The notes: generated from the sequence alone by a model not told the origin. A stretch of 64,000 nucleotides of DNA from Arthrobacter sp. ISL-48 (GCF_018613805.1 NZ_JAGGPL010000024.1:1-64000); one strand, 5' to 3'. Positions 33,361-42,669 are shown, counted from the first letter of the stretch. Numbers and translations are program-made.

Positions 33361-34797
33361 TCAGATGCTGTAGCGCTCGTCCTCGTGGTCGCCGGGGTGG
33401 TCCTTGACCAGGCCGGCAGCGAGCGTGTTGCCGTCAAGCGGGTCGATCACCAGGAACGCGCCAGTGCGGCGGTGGTGCAGGTAGTTTTCCAGCGGCAGCG
33501 GGGCTGCGAGCCGGAGCTGCGCGTGGCCGATGTCGTTCAGTTCGAGGCTTGACGCGGGCTCCAGTTTGAACGAGGCCAGGTCCAGCTTGCCGCTGACGTT
33601 GCGCACCAGCGCCTGCACCGTGCGGGTGCCGTGCTTGACCAGCACCTTGGCACCTTCGCGCAGCGGCTTGGGCGAGAGCCAGCACAGGGCCGCGTACACG
33701 TCGGCAGAGCTTTCGCGGACGGTGCCGGCAGCGGCGATGGTGTCGCCGCGGGCGACGTCGAACTCGTCGGCCAGCCGGATCGCCACGGACTGCGGCGCGG
33801 AGGCCTCCTCAAGCGAGGATCCGGCGAAGTCGATACCCTTCACTGTGGTGGTGCGGGGAGCCTGGCCCGGCGTCAGCACGGACACGGAGTCCCCCACATT
33901 GACGGAGCCCTCCGTGATCTGGCCGGCGTAGGCCCGGTAGTCGCGATAGGCCTCAACATCCAGACCGCCGGCAACGGCGTCGGGGGCCAGGGCACCCTGC
34001 GGCCGGATGACCAGCTGCACGGGGAAGCGGAAGCTCTCCAGCTGGGTGTCGATCTCGTCCGCGGCGGGCAGGGTCTCGAGGACCTCCAGCAGCGCGGGAC
34101 CGTCGTACCAGGGGGTGCGGGCGGAGCGCTCCACCACGTTGTCGCCGTCGAGCGCGGACACCGGGATGACCAGCAGGTCGTCGATGTGGTCGGCGGTCCC
34201 CAGCTCGGCGGAACCGATGCCCAGCTCGCGGGCAACCTGCTGCACGTCGGCTTGGATTTCACGGAACACGGACTCGCTGAAGTCCACCAGGTCGATCTTG
34301 TTCACGGCTACGATCACGTGCGCCACCCTGAGCAGCTGCAGCACGGACAGGTGCCGGCGGGTCTGCTCCAGGACACCTTTGCGGGCGTCAATGAGTACGA
34401 CGACGGCGTCCGCAGTGGACGCGCCGGTCACCGTGTTCTTGGTGTACTGCACGTGCCCGGGGCAGTCGGCCAGGATGAAGCTGCGCTGGTCCGTGGCAAA
34501 GTAGCGGTAGGCCACGTCGATGGTGATGCCCTGCTCACGCTCGGCACGCAGGCCGTCGGTCAGGAGTGCCAGGTCAATAGCCTGGGTGCCGGTGGCGCCA
34601 GCGCCGCCGAAGCCGCGGTCCGCAGAGGTGCGGGCAACGGCGTCGAGCTGGTCTGCGAGGATCGCCTTGGAATCGTGAAGGAGGCGGCCCACCAGGGTGG
34701 ACTTCCCGTCGTCGACCGATCCCGCGGTGGCAAAGCGGAAGAGGGTGGTGGGCAGAGCTGTCTCCAGCTCCGACAGAGGCAAAGTTTCTGTGCTCAT
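33361..34797 (-). CDS. cysN: Sulfate adenylyltransferase subunit 1 (GTPase)
   Basis: A 478-residue EF-Tu-like GTPase which, with CysD, makes adenosine-5'-phosphosulfate from sulfate and ATP. G-motifs: GSVDDGKSTLVGRLL (P-loop, about 27-41), DCPGHVQYTKN, and NKIDLVDF. It is a stand-alone CysN without a CysC kinase domain, consistent with the APS-type reductase encoded upstream. Its start overlaps the cysD stop by one base (TAATG), showing coupling. Last gene of sir-cysH-cysD-cysN. Confidence 0.96.
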   Translation of the reverse strand: MSTETLPLSELETALPTTLFRFATAGSVDDGKSTLVGRLLHDSKAILADQLDAVARTSADRGFGGAGATGTQAIDLALLTDGLRAEREQGITIDVAYRYFATDQRSFILADCPGHVQYTKNTVTGASTADAVVVLIDARKGVLEQTRRHLSVLQLLRVAHVIVAVNKIDLVDFSESVFREIQADVQQVARELGIGSAELGTADHIDDLLVIPVSALDGDNVVERSARTPWYDGPALLEVLETLPAADEIDTQLESFRFPVQLVIRPQGALAPDAVAGGLDVEAYRDYRAYAGQITEGSVNVGDSVSVLTPGQAPRTTTVKGIDFAGSSLEEASAPQSVAIRLADEFDVARGDTIAAAGTVRESSADVYAALCWLSPKPLREGAKVLVKHGTRTVQALVRNVSGKLDLASFKLEPASSLELNDIGHAQLRLAAPLPLENYLHHRRTGAFLVIDPLDGNTLAAGLVKDHPGDHEDERYSI

Positions 34798-35744
34798 TAG
34801 AAGTAGCCATCTTTCTTGCGGTCTTCCATGGCTGCCTCGGAGATGCGGTCATCTGCACGGGTGGCGCCACGTTCGGTGATGGTGGAGGCGGCAACTTCGA
34901 TCACAACGTCGCTCACGGTGGCTGCGGCCGATTCAACGGCACCAGTGCAGGACATGTCCCCCACGGTGCGGTACCGGACCGTCTTGATGATGACTTCCTC
35001 GTGGGGAAGCGGCTGCGAGACCTCGCCCACCGCCCGCCACATGCCGTCGCGGGCAAACACCTCGCGGTCGTGAGCGTAGTACAGGCCCGGCAGCTCGATG
35101 TTCTCGCGCTCGATGTAGCGCCAGATGTCCAGCTCCGTCCAGTTGCTGATGGGGAACGCGCGCACGTGCTGGCCCACAGTGTGGCGGCCGTTGTACAGGT
35201 TCCACAGCTCGGGACGCTGGTTCCGCGGATCCCACTGGCCGAACTCGTCACGCAGGCTCAGGATGCGCTCCTTGGCGCGGGCCTTGTCCTCGTCACGACG
35301 TCCGCCGCCAAACACGGCGTCGAACTTGTTCTGCTGGATGGCGTCCAGCAGCGGGACGGTCTGCAGCGGGTTGCGGGTGCCGTCGGCACGCTCGGCCAGC
35401 TCGCCACGGTCGATGAATTCCTGGACGCTTCCGACGACGAGCTTCAGTCCCAGCCGCTCCACGGTCCGGTCGCGGAAGTCGATGACCTCCGGGAAGTTGT
35501 GGCCCGTGTCCACGTGCAGCACCGGGAACGGGACCTTGCCGGGCCAGAACGCCTTGGTGGCCAGATGCAGCATCACCACGGAGTCCTTGCCGCCGGAGAA
35601 CAACAGCGCAGGCTTCTCGAACTCGGCAACAACTTCGCGGATGATGTGGATCGCCTCGGACTCGAGGGTGTCCAGGCTGGAGAGGCGCGTGGAAATGGCA
35701 GCGTCAGTCACCTGGGTGGGCTCCTCGGTTAGGAAAGTGCTCAT
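34797..35744 (-). CDS. cysD: Sulfate adenylyltransferase subunit 2
   Basis: A 315-residue PP-loop enzyme that forms APS; the loop SGGKDSVVMLHLA is at about residues 51-63 and FGGGRRDEDKARAKER and HVDTGHNFPEVIDFRD are further signatures. ATG 35744 overlaps the cysH stop in ATGA, so the two are translationally coupled. It partners CysN encoded next. Confidence 0.96.
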   Translation of the reverse strand: MSTFLTEEPTQVTDAAISTRLSSLDTLESEAIHIIREVVAEFEKPALLFSGGKDSVVMLHLATKAFWPGKVPFPVLHVDTGHNFPEVIDFRDRTVERLGLKLVVGSVQEFIDRGELAERADGTRNPLQTVPLLDAIQQNKFDAVFGGGRRDEDKARAKERILSLRDEFGQWDPRNQRPELWNLYNGRHTVGQHVRAFPISNWTELDIWRYIERENIELPGLYYAHDREVFARDGMWRAVGEVSQPLPHEEVIIKTVRYRTVGDMSCTGAVESAAATVSDVVIEVAASTITERGATRADDRISEAAMEDRKKDGYF

Positions 35745-36493
35745 ACGTGTAGTCCGCATTCTGTCTTGTCGGTGCCTGCCCAGCGGCCGGCGCGGGGGTC
35801 GTCGCCCGGCGCCACCTTCCGGGTGCAGGGCTGGCAGCCAATGGAGGGGTAACCCTGGGAAAGCAGCGGGTTGACGGGCAGGAGGTTGTCGTCGGAGTAC
35901 TCCACCAGCTGGTCGAAGGTCCACGCGGCCACGGGGTTGACCTTGACCAGCCCGTTGACCTCATCCCACGTCACCAGAGGCGTGTTGGTGCGGGTGGGCG
36001 CCTCGTCGCGGCGGACCCCGGTGAACCAGAGTTCGTAGCCGGCCAGGGTGCGGCGCAGCGGGGCCACCTTGCGGAGCGCGCAGCACTGGGCGGCGTCGCG
36101 GGCAAAGAGGTCCTTGCCCAGGAGCCTGTCCTGCTGTTCCACGGTGTTCTCCGGGAGCACGTCCACGACGTTGACGCGGAGGTTCGCGGCTACCTCATCA
36201 CGCGTGGCGTAGGTTTCCGGGAAGTGATAGCCGGTCTCCAGGAAAAGGACGTCGACGCCGGGCATCTGGTCCGCGACCAGCGCGGGCAGGACGGAGTCGG
36301 CCATGGAGCAGGCCACCGCGACGGCGGGCAGCTCGAAGTTCCGCTCTACCCAGGCGATGACGTCGCGGGCCGGGGCGTCCCAGCCGAGCTCGGCAGCGCC
36401 GGACTCGGCGAGGGCCTTGAGTTCGTCTTTGCTGCGCAGGGCAGGCGGGGCTGCTTCAAGCACCGGGTCGACGCCGGCTGCGTGCTTACTCAC
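35741..36493 (-). CDS. cysH: Adenylylsulfate (APS) reductase, iron-sulfur type
   Basis: A 250-residue thiol-dependent reductase releasing sulfite. Two cysteine pairs, Cys137-Cys138 and Cys220-x2-Cys223, mark a [4Fe-4S] cluster, so the substrate is APS rather than PAPS. The catalytic Cys246 is in the C-terminal E-C-G-L motif. Other signatures: ACSMADSVLPALV, ETGYHFPETY and TGVRRDEAPTR. It overlaps sir by ATGA and cysD by ATGA. No cysC kinase is found in this window, in line with an APS route. Confidence 0.95.
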   Translation of the reverse strand: MSKHAAGVDPVLEAAPPALRSKDELKALAESGAAELGWDAPARDVIAWVERNFELPAVAVACSMADSVLPALVADQMPGVDVLFLETGYHFPETYATRDEVAANLRVNVVDVLPENTVEQQDRLLGKDLFARDAAQCCALRKVAPLRRTLAGYELWFTGVRRDEAPTRTNTPLVTWDEVNGLVKVNPVAAWTFDQLVEYSDDNLLPVNPLLSQGYPSIGCQPCTRKVAPGDDPRAGRWAGTDKTECGLHV

Positions 36494-38226
36494 TGGAGTG
36501 CCTCCTCATCTGCTGCGTGGGCCCACTCGGCGAAGGTCTGGCCTTCGGCGCGCTGGGCAACGAACGTACGGACCACGCGTTCCACGTAGTCGGGCAGGTC
36601 CTCGACGTAGACCTTGAGGCCGCGGACGGTGCGTCCCAGGCCTGCTTCCTCCCGGTCGTTGGAAGCCAGCCCGCCGCCCAGGTGGACCTGGAAACCCGGG
36701 GTGGGGTCGCCGTCGGGGGTTGGCAGCATCATGCCCTTGAGGCCGATGTCCGCGGTCTGGATGCGGGCACAGGAGTTGGGGCAGCCGTTGATATGCAGTG
36801 ACAGGGCGTGCGGCAGCTCGCCGGACGCGGTGAGGTCGGCCAGGCGGCGTTCCAGCTCAGCCACGGCCGTAGCCGCAGTGACCTTGGTTTCCACGATGGC
36901 CAGCTTGCAGTATTCGATGCCGGTGCAGGCGATGGTGCCGCGGCGGAACACGGAGGGGCGTGCGGACAGGCCCAGGGCGTCAAGCTCGGCAACCAGCGGC
37001 TCAACGTGGTCCTTAGGAACATCCAGGACCACCAGCTTCTGGTGCGGGGTGGTGCGCAGGCGGTAGGAGCCGCGGGCTTCGAGGGTGTCAGCAAGCTTCA
37101 CGAGCTGCGCGCCGGAGAGACGGCCGGCCAGCGGGGTGGCGCCGATGAAGAACTTGCCGTCCTTCTGCTCGTGCACGCCGATGTGGTCGCCCGGGCTGGT
37201 GGGCTTTGGCGCGGCCGGACCGTCGGCCAGCTTGTAGCCCAGGTACTCGTCCTCCAGGATCTGGCGGAACTTCTCCGGACCCCAGTCGGCCATCAGGAAC
37301 TTCAAACGGGCCTTGGTGCGCATGCGCCGGTAGCCGTAGTCGCGGAAGATGCTGGTGACGCCAAGCCACACTTCGGCGGCCTCTTCCGGCTTCACGAAGG
37401 CACCGAGGCGCTTGCCCAGCATCGGGTTCGTGGAGAGGGCGCCGCCGGCCCACAGGTCATACCCGACGCCGAGTTCGGGGTGGCGCACGCCTACCAGGGC
37501 GAAGTCGTTGATCTCGTGCACCACGTCCTGGCTGGGGTGGCCGGTGATGGCGGTCTTGTACTTGCGCGGCAGGTTGGACAGCAGCGGGTTGCCAATGAAG
37601 CGCTCGCCCAGCTCCGCGATCAGCGGCGTGGGGTCGATGATCTCGTCCTTGGCGATGCCGGCCACGGGGGAACCCAGGATGACGCGCGGAACGTCGCCGC
37701 ACGCTTCCGTGGTGGACAGGCCGATGCCCTCAAGGCGGCGCCAGATCTCGGGAATATCCTCCACGCGGATCCAGTGCAGCTGGATGTTCTGGCGGTCGGT
37801 GAGGTCCGCGGAATCCCGGGCGAAATCAACGGAGATCTGGCCGATGACGCGCAGCTGCTCGGTGGTGAGCGCGCCGCCGTCGATCCTTACCCGGAGCATG
37901 AAGTACTTATCCTCAAGCTCGTGCGGCTCGAGTGTTGCGGTCTTGCCGCCGTCGATCCCGGGCTTGCGCTGGGTGTAGAGGCCCCACCAGCGGAATCGGC
38001 CGTGCAGGTCCTGGCCCGGAATGGAGTCAAAGCCCTCTTTGGAGTAGATGGACTCGATACGCTCGCGCACGTTAAGGCCGTCGTCTTCCTGTTTCCAGGT
38101 CTCATTGGCGTTCAGCGGCGCGGTGCCGTCCACTTTCCACTGGCCATGCGGCTTCGCAGCGGGGCGGGCGGGGCGCTTGGTGGCAGCGGGGTCCGCGGAC
38201 GCTCCGGCTAGAGCTGTATCAGTCAT
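36490..38226 (-). CDS. sir: Ferredoxin-dependent sulfite reductase (nitrite/sulfite reductase family)
   Basis: A 578-residue siroheme/[4Fe-4S] hemoprotein reducing sulfite to sulfide with six electrons. The cluster ligands are in CTGIEYC (C-x5-C) and CPNSC (C-x3-C) in the C-terminal third; family repeats appear twice (RQNIQLHWI and TPHQKLVVLD). It resembles mycobacterial SirA/NirA. Position before cysH-cysD-cysN makes sulfite reductase the better reading than nitrite reductase. ATG 38226 has no obvious ribosome binding site, so the message may be leaderless. It starts 76 bp after the chelatase stop. Confidence 0.93.
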   Translation of the reverse strand: MTDTALAGASADPAATKRPARPAAKPHGQWKVDGTAPLNANETWKQEDDGLNVRERIESIYSKEGFDSIPGQDLHGRFRWWGLYTQRKPGIDGGKTATLEPHELEDKYFMLRVRIDGGALTTEQLRVIGQISVDFARDSADLTDRQNIQLHWIRVEDIPEIWRRLEGIGLSTTEACGDVPRVILGSPVAGIAKDEIIDPTPLIAELGERFIGNPLLSNLPRKYKTAITGHPSQDVVHEINDFALVGVRHPELGVGYDLWAGGALSTNPMLGKRLGAFVKPEEAAEVWLGVTSIFRDYGYRRMRTKARLKFLMADWGPEKFRQILEDEYLGYKLADGPAAPKPTSPGDHIGVHEQKDGKFFIGATPLAGRLSGAQLVKLADTLEARGSYRLRTTPHQKLVVLDVPKDHVEPLVAELDALGLSARPSVFRRGTIACTGIEYCKLAIVETKVTAATAVAELERRLADLTASGELPHALSLHINGCPNSCARIQTADIGLKGMMLPTPDGDPTPGFQVHLGGGLASNDREEAGLGRTVRGLKVYVEDLPDYVERVVRTFVAQRAEGQTFAEWAHAADEEALQ

Positions 38227-38301
38227 AGATCGACTGTAGGGCCCAGCCGAATTGCGCCACAAAGACCCCGGAAACGCTAAGTCACCTAGGGAAATATTTC
38301 G

Positions 38302-39063
38302 TCATGAATCGCCGGACGGCCTTGCGTAATCCGAATTAAGCGCGATCACGGCGTCGTACCGTTCCAGGGCGATCTCGGCCAGCACAGGGGAAGGCAGCAG
38401 CGGCTCGGTCACGATATCGGCGCCCGCTTTCGCGAGCTGGTCGTGGAAGTATCCGTGCGCCAAGAGGTAGGACGCAATGACCACCCTGCCGCCGAGGTCA
38501 ACGGCTCCGGCGGACTCCCCCGCCCCGGCACCGCCTTCGGCTTCCTCACGGAGCATGGCGACGGCGTCGGGCACTGAGGGCTTGGCGGAGGCACCGTAGG
38601 CCGCCACGATCCGGTTGGGCCGCAGTTCCCTGAGCTGCCCGGCCAGCTCCTCCACGCTAAGGGCGGCGTTGGGGTTGGAGGACCCTGCTGCGGCGAGGAT
38701 GACGGCGTCGCGATGGGTGACGCCGGCCTCCAGCAGTCGCTGGTCCAGCAGGGCAGCCAGCCGCTGATCCGGGCCAAGCGGCGCGGCGGCAAGGCTGCCG
38801 GGCCGGCTCTTCACGGCCCGCGCAATGTCCACCTTGACGTGGTAGCCCACACTCAGCAGCAACGGCACCACGACGGCGGATTCGTCCGGCGGCAGCGACG
38901 CCACAACGTCAACGAGGTCCGGCTGCTGGACGTCCACGTAGGCCTCCCGCACCTCCAGTCCAGGCCGCAGTGCTGCGATGGCGTCGCGCAGGGCGTTGAC
39001 CTCCGCGGCGCCTTGCACACTGGATGTCCCGTGGGCACAGGCAATCATGATGGGGCTGTTCAT
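38302..39063 (-). CDS. Sirohydrochlorin chelatase-like protein (CbiX/SirB family)
   Basis: A 253-residue protein of the CbiX/SirB class II chelatase family, which inserts iron into sirohydrochlorin. It has two half-domains: the first with CAHGTSSVQGAAEVNALRDAI and VVVPLLLSVGYHVKVDI, the second with AAGSSNPNA and VIASYLLAHGYFHDQL. His9 or His10-equivalent in C-A-H-G-T and the later His in Y-H-V are the likely metal ligands. Lying immediately upstream of sulfite reductase on the same strand, it completes siroheme synthesis with CysG. Confidence 0.9.
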   Translation of the reverse strand: MNSPIMIACAHGTSSVQGAAEVNALRDAIAALRPGLEVREAYVDVQQPDLVDVVASLPPDESAVVVPLLLSVGYHVKVDIARAVKSRPGSLAAAPLGPDQRLAALLDQRLLEAGVTHRDAVILAAAGSSNPNAALSVEELAGQLRELRPNRIVAAYGASAKPSVPDAVAMLREEAEGGAGAGESAGAVDLGGRVVIASYLLAHGYFHDQLAKAGADIVTEPLLPSPVLAEIALERYDAVIALNSDYARPSGDS

Positions 39064-39124
39064 AGGGGCTAGCGTAACGTTGGAGCCGCCCTGTCCGCCC
39101 CTCTGTGATTAGCCGGGACGCTCC

Positions 39125-39796
39125 ATGACTTTCCCTTTTGACATCGCCCTGGTGTGGCTCGACCTGGCCGGCGTCTTCTTCTTCGCGGTGTCCGGCTCCC
39201 TCCTGGCGGCCCGGAAACAGTTCGACATCGTGGGCTCGCTGCTCCTGGCTTCTCTGGTTTCGTTGGGCGGCGGGGTCATTCGCGACATCATCCTGGGTAC
39301 TGCCCCTCCCGCCGCGTTCACCAATCCCGCCTACCTGGTTCCGCCGGTGCTGGCCACGGTCCTGGTCTACTTTCTGTTCTCCAGCGTCCAGCGCTTCACC
39401 TCGCTCCTGGTCCTGTTCGACGCCGGCGGGCTGGCCCTCTTCTGCATCACCGGCACCCTGAAGGCATTGGCCATGGGGGTGAACCCTGTTGCCGCCGCAC
39501 TGCTGGGTGTTACGACGGCGGTGGGCGGGGGTCTGCTGCGTGACATCACGGCCAACGAGGTGCCCCGGCTGTTCGACCCCGCCGACATCTACGTGCTGCC
39601 CGCCTTCACGGGGGCTGCGCTGACCACGGTCCTCTGGCTTTCGGGTGCCTTCAATGCTGTGACTGCGTGCGCAGTTGCCGCTGTGGTGTTCACCTTCCGC
39701 GTCCTTGCCTGGCGCCGGTCCTGGTACGTTCCGCTCGCCGTGCGTGGCTGGCACCGGCTGGGGGTTGACGCGTCCGAATACAGGGACCGGGATTAG
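39125..39796 (+). CDS. TRIC-type cation channel family protein (YadS/UPF0126)
   Basis: A 223-residue protein with seven predicted TM helices made from two glycine-rich repeats: GVFFFAVSGSLLAARKQFDIVGSLLLASLVSLGGGVIRDIILG and the matching DAGGLALFCITGTLKAL...VGGGLLRDI. This internal duplication, with the G-G-G-x-(I/L)-R-D-I signature twice, is diagnostic. Related bacterial proteins form trimeric cation channels. The gene begins 61 bp after the divergent chelatase gene start and is followed closely by a SUKH-like gene. Confidence 0.93.
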   Translation: MTFPFDIALVWLDLAGVFFFAVSGSLLAARKQFDIVGSLLLASLVSLGGGVIRDIILGTAPPAAFTNPAYLVPPVLATVLVYFLFSSVQRFTSLLVLFDAGGLALFCITGTLKALAMGVNPVAAALLGVTTAVGGGLLRDITANEVPRLFDPADIYVLPAFTGAALTTVLWLSGAFNAVTACAVAAVVFTFRVLAWRRSWYVPLAVRGWHRLGVDASEYRDRD

Positions 39797-39809
39797 CTAG
39801 GATATGAGC

Positions 39810-40235
39810 ATGACTGACATGTTCCTCGAGAAATTCCGCGCGCTTGTTCCGAAGTATCTCGAAGACGAATGGCAGGAAGAAGACGGGCTGCCCACCGATG
39901 AGCTTGATTCAGCCCTCGCCGAACACCAGTTCCAGGTGCCCATGGTCCTGCGCGAGTTTTACCTGGCACTCGGCGGCTGCGAGGACCTCATGGAGGCCTA
40001 CCACTACTTCTGGGATCCCGAAGAGCTCGAAGTTGACGACGAGGGTTTCCTGATGTTCCTCGAGGACGAGGAAGAACAATTCACCTGGGGCTTCCGCGTG
40101 GGCGACCTCAGCGTCCCAGACCCCATCGTGTACCGCCGCAACAACGCCCGCGCGCAGTGGAAATCTGAAGAGGGTACATTCTCCGAGTTCGTCTTCGACA
40201 TGTTCGAGTGGGCGTTCAACGACGAGGAAGACTAG
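39810..40235 (+). CDS. Acidic SMI1/KNR4 (SUKH)-like protein
   Basis: A 141-residue very acidic protein. The pattern L-P-x-x-Y/V-x2-F-Y-x-x-L-G-G and the later W-D/E clusters (VLREFYLALGGCEDLMEAYHYFW, FLEDEEEQFTWGFRVGD) fit the SUKH fold, whose members include immunity proteins for contact or secreted toxins. No toxin gene is adjacent, so an immunity role is only possible. ATG 39810 is preferred over 39804 because TAGGA then has normal spacing. It starts 13 bp after the TRIC gene. Confidence 0.7.
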   Translation: MTDMFLEKFRALVPKYLEDEWQEEDGLPTDELDSALAEHQFQVPMVLREFYLALGGCEDLMEAYHYFWDPEELEVDDEGFLMFLEDEEEQFTWGFRVGDLSVPDPIVYRRNNARAQWKSEEGTFSEFVFDMFEWAFNDEED

Positions 40236-40361
40236 GCTCCCTGGGCTGGTTTCGTGGGCTGCGGACCCCCGCTGAATCTCCCCGGCTTTGCAGGCGCTCG
40301 ACGGCGTGTCCGGCAGTTTTGAGGGTGTGGCCCCGCTTCCTCGGCTCAAAGCTGGGGAATC

Positions 40362-41183
40362 TCAGCGCACAACCCTGCCCCGTAAGACCTGCCACACCTC
40401 ATCCACGACCTTCTGTGGCTTGTAGACCACGTCCGCGTAGCCATATCTGAGCACGGCATAACCATCCAAGGTGCTGGCGTTGTTGCGCAGCCGGTCCTTC
40501 TTGACCTGTCTAGGCTCAAGGTGGGTGGCGCCGTCGAGCTCAACGATCAGGAAGCCTTCCAGCAGGAAGTCCACGATGCCGATACCAGGCAGGTCCACCT
40601 GCGTCTGCGTAAAGATCCCTTCGCTGCGGAATATGAGCCTGGCCACCACCTCGATTGGCGATTCGGCCGTACCGTCGACCAGGTCCAGGACCCTGCGGGC
40701 CGCCCCGTTACGGTTTCCTGGCAGGTGGCCACGGAGGTAGCCGAGGGTGGTGCGTCCCTGCACCAGGGCACTCTCCACCAGAATGGCAGCCTCCACCTCG
40801 GGCAGGCAACGCAACCCGTGCAGCAGCACGTCGGTGAGTCCTGCCACGGGCCATGGCGCGTGGGGCGGCACGACGGACTCGCGATGCACTGCTACTCCCT
40901 TGGCAGCACCGTGGCGGCACAGCAGGTGGAGGGTCCGGGGCTCGTGCAGCCGCCACAGCCGATGATGGGTGGTCGCTGAGGCACAGGTCAGCAGGCCGTT
41001 GGCGAGGACAGCCGCCACCATGTCCGGGGCGGCACAGGGAAGGGCCACTACCCCGTGCCGGAGCCGTCGGATTTCGCCGGCGCCCACTGCATTTCTGATG
41101 TTCCGGTCCGTGAAGCCGGCTCTTAGAAGCGTCGATGTTCGGGCCACGAACCCGGCGTATTTCAGGTAGGCGGTGAGGTCCAT
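40362..41183 (-). CDS. DUF559 endonuclease-fold protein with AbiEi-like N-terminal domain
   Basis: A 273-residue protein. An N-terminal winged-helix-like segment (TSTLLRAGFTDRNIRNAVGAGEIRRLRHGVVAL) resembles the AbiEi antitoxin N-domain, and the C-terminal DUF559 domain (about 190-270; ESPIEVVARLIFRSEGI, VDFLLEGFLIVELDG) has the Vsr/restriction endonuclease fold with its E-x-D-G. Such genes are very common in Arthrobacter-type genomes and have no proven role. ATG 41183 begins where family similarity starts. It lacks an obvious partner toxin. The 126-bp gap before it (40236-40361) shows nothing notable. Confidence 0.82.
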   Translation of the reverse strand: MDLTAYLKYAGFVARTSTLLRAGFTDRNIRNAVGAGEIRRLRHGVVALPCAAPDMVAAVLANGLLTCASATTHHRLWRLHEPRTLHLLCRHGAAKGVAVHRESVVPPHAPWPVAGLTDVLLHGLRCLPEVEAAILVESALVQGRTTLGYLRGHLPGNRNGAARRVLDLVDGTAESPIEVVARLIFRSEGIFTQTQVDLPGIGIVDFLLEGFLIVELDGATHLEPRQVKKDRLRNNASTLDGYAVLRYGYADVVYKPQKVVDEVWQVLRGRVVR

Positions 41184-41568
41184 GGCCCCAGCACAGCCGA
41201 ACAAGCCTCCGGCGGGCAGGGGCAGGAGCGGCTATGTGGACAAGGCGGCCGCTGGAATCCCCCGGGTTTCGGCGCGCAGCCCTGCGTGTCGGCGGGACGC
41301 GCCTGGCAAATGAGGGATCACCGAGCAAAGGTGGGGAAGCTCAGCCGGAGAACCTGTGACACGTGCTGTAACAAGAGACTTGCATTCTGTGACAAAGCTG
41401 TCATAGACTATTCACGGATCCGCTAAACGCCTCCGGCGGGTCTGATGCGAACGGAGAAATAGCTCCGGTTCGATGCAGCGTATGATTCGTATCGTTGCAG
41501 CGGACCGGGGCTATTGCGTTAAGTTCGGACCGCCCCGAGTCGTCGCCTGAAGCACAGAAGAACCAAAA
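41184..41568. other. 385-bp gap with a possible plus-strand promoter and folded segment
   Basis: No convincing gene. TTGCAT (near 41379) and TAGACT 18 bp later resemble a plus-strand promoter. About 60 bp downstream ATAGCTCCGGT (near 41459) can pair with ACCGGGGCTAT (near 41505), enclosing further short complementary stretches. A 22-codon ORF beginning within it is probably chance. A small RNA is possible but unproven. Confidence 0.3.
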
Positions 41569-42669
41569 CTAGCTCGCTCGGTCCACCACAGCCAGGGCGA
41601 AGTTGGACAGCGACGTCTTCACCACACCCTCCGGCAGCGGCTTCAGCGCCGCAATGGCCTCGGCAGCCCAGGCGCGGGCCACCACCCATGACTCAGCGGT
41701 AACTGAGTGATCGCGCAGCCCCGCAACAGCGTCAGCCAGAGCAGAGTCAGAGGACAGGTCCCCATCGATCAGTTTCAAAAGTTCGACGGCGGACTGGTCA
41801 CCCTCCGCGGCAGCCTTACGCAGGAGCAGCACCGGCAGGGTGGGCACCCCTTCGCGCAGATCAGTCCCCGGGGACTTGCCGGACTTGACCTTGACGCCCG
41901 TGACATCAATGACGTCGTCGGCGAGCTGGAAGGCCACGCCCACCTTTTCGCCGTACTCCACCAGCAGGTCCTCGTAGGCAGGGTCAGCGCCGGAGAAGAT
42001 GGCACCCAGCTGGCCGGAAGCAGCCACGAGGGAGCCGGTCTTGTCGGCAATGACGGACAGGTAGTGCTCTACCGGGTCCTCATCCGGGCGGGGTCCCACG
42101 GTCTCATGGAGCTGGCCCAGGCACAGCCGTTCAAAGGTGCGGGCCTGGATCCCCAGCGCACGCGAGCCCAGCTCTGACACCAGGATGGACGCGCGGGCAA
42201 AGATGAGGTCGCCGGTGAGGACAGCCACCGAGTTTCCCCATACCTCGTGGGCCGTGGGGGCGCCGCGGCGGAAGGGAGCGGAGTCCATCACGTCGTCGTG
42301 GTAAAGCGTGGCCAGGTGCGTCAGTTCCACCACCACGGCGGCCTGGACCACGGCGGGAAGGGACGCATCGCCAAGGTGCGCGCATAGCAATGTCAGGAGG
42401 GGACGGATCCGCTTGCCGCCGGCCTCCACCAGGTGGCGCGACGTCGCATCAGCGAGCGGGTCGGAGTTGGCGATGGCTTCACGCAGCTGCTTTTCCACCC
42501 GCGCCAGGTTGTTAGTGATGGCGGGGCCCAGCTCGGCGTCCTCCGCGATCGCCGCAAAACCTGCGGGCAGCTGAAGGCCCGTGGCAATGGCGGTGGTATT
42601 GAGGCTGGGTTCGGAGTCCGGCAGGCCGTGCCCGGCGTGCGTCCAGCTGTGGTCTGCGGAGTTGGTCAC
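41569..42669 (-). CDS. Polyprenyl diphosphate synthase (menaquinone side chain)
   Basis: A 366-residue trans-isoprenyl diphosphate synthase building the long prenyl tail of menaquinone. The first aspartate motif is DDVMD in LATLYHDDVMDSA and the second is DDVID in FQLADDVIDVTG; GGKRIRPLLTLL is the family N-terminal signature. The length of product is not readable. GTG start at 42669 overlaps the menJ stop (GTGA). Its position with menJ and menG matches the M. tuberculosis grcC1-Rv0561c-Rv0558 order. Confidence 0.93.
   Translation of the reverse strand: MTNSADHSWTHAGHGLPDSEPSLNTTAIATGLQLPAGFAAIAEDAELGPAITNNLARVEKQLREAIANSDPLADATSRHLVEAGGKRIRPLLTLLCAHLGDASLPAVVQAAVVVELTHLATLYHDDVMDSAPFRRGAPTAHEVWGNSVAVLTGDLIFARASILVSELGSRALGIQARTFERLCLGQLHETVGPRPDEDPVEHYLSVIADKTGSLVAASGQLGAIFSGADPAYEDLLVEYGEKVGVAFQLADDVIDVTGVKVKSGKSPGTDLREGVPTLPVLLLRKAAAEGDQSAVELLKLIDGDLSSDSALADAVAGLRDHSVTAESWVVARAWAAEAIAALKPLPEGVVKTSLSNFALAVVDRAS

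Noticed and set aside
36490..38226. Nitrite reductase for nitrate assimilation
   Set aside because: The family covers both, but coupling to cysH-cysD-cysN and an upstream sirohydrochlorin chelatase favours sulfite; no nitrate genes are nearby.
38227..38301. Cysteine-rich upstream peptide controlling the sulfate operon, as recalled for mycobacteria
   Set aside because: No short frame with consecutive cysteine codons exists in the 75 bases before sir.
41482..41550. 22-codon ORF in the gap before the prenyl synthase gene end
   Set aside because: No ribosome binding site, no hydrophobic or conserved pattern, and no downstream gene on the same strand that it could lead.
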